Assembly (NCBI GenBank): GCA_013140975.1
Contig: JABFRV010000003.1
Location: forward strand, 1 to 32,705
Length of the DNA: 32,705 bases
DNA from: Saprospiraceae bacterium
GTDB lineage: Bacteria > Bacteroidota > Bacteroidia > Chitinophagales > Saprospiraceae
Reading direction: 5' to 3'
The notes below the pieces were generated by a model, which saw nothing but the letters and a program-made list of their open reading frames with translations, did no database searches and was not told the origin of the DNA. A program made the translations under genes and the position numbers. Shown here piece by piece: positions 31,279 through 32,705 of the stretch. Within the stretch, counting starts at the first letter, position 1, and every line of letters begins with the position of its first letter.

Positions 31279-32532
31279 ATGACAACTAAAATTTTGATTC
31301 TAACCAAAGTATTGTTTCTTTTTATTATAAAAGTAAACGGACAGTATTGCACAAGTGACACGAGATATACCGAAGTGCAGTACTTTAAATCGACTGAAAT
31401 TACAATTGGGTCCAATATTCAATATGGTATGGCTTTAGACCACACCTTGACTTCTGACTCATTGCTCCTGGATTTTTATTACCCGAATCTTGGTATTGAT
31501 TTGTCACCGAAACGCCCCTTTATTATGTTGTTTCATGGTGGAGGATTTACTTCTGGCAATAAGCAGGGTGGCGACATTGTAGATTTATGTGTTCAATTCG
31601 CATTAAGAGGTTTTGTATGTGCATCTGTAAGTTACAGACTGGGATTTCTCTTTTCTGAATATGGTCAGTTTAAGGCGAGATACAGGGCTATTCAGGATGG
31701 ACACGCCGCTATGAGATATGTAGTTAACAATGCAAATGCCTTGCGAATAGATACCAATTGGCTTTTTGTTGGAGGACAAAGTGCAGGATCCCTACTTGCC
31801 TTAGGTATGGTATATGCCGACCAGGCTGAATTGGACAGCGTATCTCTTTTGTATGGAGTAACTCCCATAAGTGAAGAATTAGGTAATCTTTATTCTTCTG
31901 GTAATAGTTTGAATAACACTTATTCAATCAGAGGAATTTTTAATAATTGGGGAGCTGCTGCTAAAAACGAAGTGGATATTGTTGAGTTGGTACCAACAAT
32001 TGCTTTTCATGGAGAACTTGATCAGACAGTTATGATTGATTCAAGCAATTCATTTATGCATTATTCACTTATAGGTTCCAGAACTATTCACAATGAACTT
32101 ATAGCAAATAAAATTTGTAGTGAATTAACGGTAGAAGCAAATGGGGGACATGGAATTTACAGGAACGCCAGTAGTATATTCAGGGTGCAAAGAGCAAGTT
32201 GCTTTTTTAAAAGTGTATTTTGTAATAGTTGTTCCAGCCTTTACACCACAGACTCTATCCCTTCAAATTGCTCTAGATCTCTAAGTGTTGACGAACAAAA
32301 TTTTGGCGTTAATTTTAAAATCTATCCGAATCCAATTGAAAATTCATTCACAATTGAAGGCCTTGATGGTATTTTAGACCTATCACTTTATAATTGTTTC
32401 GGACAATTGGTTTATAGTGAAGAAATATTAAAAGACGAAGTTCAGCTTGATTTGCAGCCCGGAATTTATTTTCTTAAAATAAGTCATATTGATTCAGACA
32501 AAACGTACATTACTAAATTAATTAAAAATTAA
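31279..32532 (+). CDS. Secreted alpha/beta hydrolase with T9SS sorting domain
   Basis: The 417-residue protein has a signal peptide (about 1-21, ending VNGQ), a carboxylesterase-like domain (about 40-310) and a T9SS type A sorting domain (345-417: KIYPNPIENSFTIEG ... YFLKI ... KLIKN). The hydrolase motifs are the oxyanion HGGG (86-89), nucleophile GQSAG with Ser168, Asp248 in HGELDQT, and His291 in NGGHGIY. This is the BD-FAE/acetyl-esterase type found in polysaccharide breakdown. Several cysteines in 309-331 may stabilise the linker. It is expected on the cell surface or outside. The substrate is likely an acetyl or feruloyl ester, but this is inference. Confidence 0.9.
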   Translation: MTTKILILTKVLFLFIIKVNGQYCTSDTRYTEVQYFKSTEITIGSNIQYGMALDHTLTSDSLLLDFYYPNLGIDLSPKRPFIMLFHGGGFTSGNKQGGDIVDLCVQFALRGFVCASVSYRLGFLFSEYGQFKARYRAIQDGHAAMRYVVNNANALRIDTNWLFVGGQSAGSLLALGMVYADQAELDSVSLLYGVTPISEELGNLYSSGNSLNNTYSIRGIFNNWGAAAKNEVDIVELVPTIAFHGELDQTVMIDSSNSFMHYSLIGSRTIHNELIANKICSELTVEANGGHGIYRNASSIFRVQRASCFFKSVFCNSCSSLYTTDSIPSNCSRSLSVDEQNFGVNFKIYPNPIENSFTIEGLDGILDLSLYNCFGQLVYSEEILKDEVQLDLQPGIYFLKISHIDSDKTYITKLIKN

Positions 32533-32643
32533 ACCTTTTAAATGCAAAACCTTTTTGCAAAAAAATAAAGTAATAATGTACTAAGTTCAACAAATAAACG
32601 CAACTTTTAGGAAGAAAATATAACAACTAATTTTTTTCAAAAG

Positions 32644-32667
32644 AAAGAGCGAAAAAGATCGCCCTTT
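32644..32667 (+). terminator. Probable hairpin terminator after the T9SS esterase gene
   Basis: AAAGAGCGA (32644-32652) pairs with TCGCCCTTT (32659-32667) except for one A-C mismatch; the loop is 6 bases. It lies 111 bases after the esterase stop and is flanked by A- and T-rich blocks on both sides, so it could act for transcription from either direction. It is the strongest hairpin at this end of the window. Confidence 0.45.
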
Positions 32668-32705
32668 CCTTTGAACGGATAAATTGCTCTATATTGCCTT
32701 CCGTC

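Noticed and set aside
31023-31415. Minus-strand frame of 130 codons
   Set aside because: It is antisense to the HEAT-like gene, the spacer repeat and the esterase start, all of which have better support.
1-32705. tRNA, rRNA, CRISPR array, insertion sequence
   Set aside because: No cloverleaf or rRNA stretch, no regularly spaced identical repeats, and no transposase or terminal inverted repeats with target duplications were seen.

Overview
The window is AT-rich DNA from the Bacteroidota. The evidence is two proteins with C-terminal type IX secretion (T9SS type A) sorting domains (4889-6967 and 31279-32532), a Bacteroidota-type promoter (TTG-N19-TATCTTTG at 11467-11496), typical families such as DUF2490, Reg_prop propellers and an ABC permease fused to an M1-type peptidase, and little sign of Shine-Dalgarno sequences. 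I cannot name the genus. No rRNA, tRNA, CRISPR, transposase or integrase was seen.

Layout. 1-336: remnant of a small secreted-protein gene. 454-2509: tightly overlapping operon of a Fic protein, a minimal MscS channel and a DUF2490 outer-membrane protein, followed by an aldo/keto reductase. 3628-4702: a frameshifted small enzyme-like gene and a Popeye-type cyclic-nucleotide-binding membrane protein. 4889-7552: a secreted T9SS propeller and a lipoprotein. 7623-11242: many very small genes (GNAT stub, small membrane proteins, two DoxX-like proteins, DUF1801, others), several broken. 11523-12290: DUF2975 plus an HTH regulator with a repeat-rich promoter. 12484-15538: broken PQQ-propeller gene, hydrolase lipoprotein, interrupted DinB gene, outer-membrane protein. 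15990-22491: separate single genes (DUF3592, MFS exporter, two cupins, DinB, SRPBCC, membrane protein, serine hydrolase). 22679-27264: ABC exporter operon. 27500-32532: 5'-truncated TolC, Reg_prop lipoprotein, small membrane protein, a His/Cys-rich microprotein, a HEAT-like protein, and a T9SS esterase.

Every gene I can support lies on the + strand. Outside the few operons, genes stand alone, separated by spacers of about 30-480 bp. Several spacers share a related repeat with near-fixed geometry, TTTG-N13/14-TA(A/C)CTTCG-N13-CGTTA, and others contain dyads. About eight genes carry clean frameshifts, premature stops or truncations. Together this looks like an accessory, cassette-like mosaic of single genes with its own spacer/promoter repeats, undergoing decay. 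Strict integron attC sites were not found, so the mechanism is open. Some of the single-base lesions could be assembly errors.
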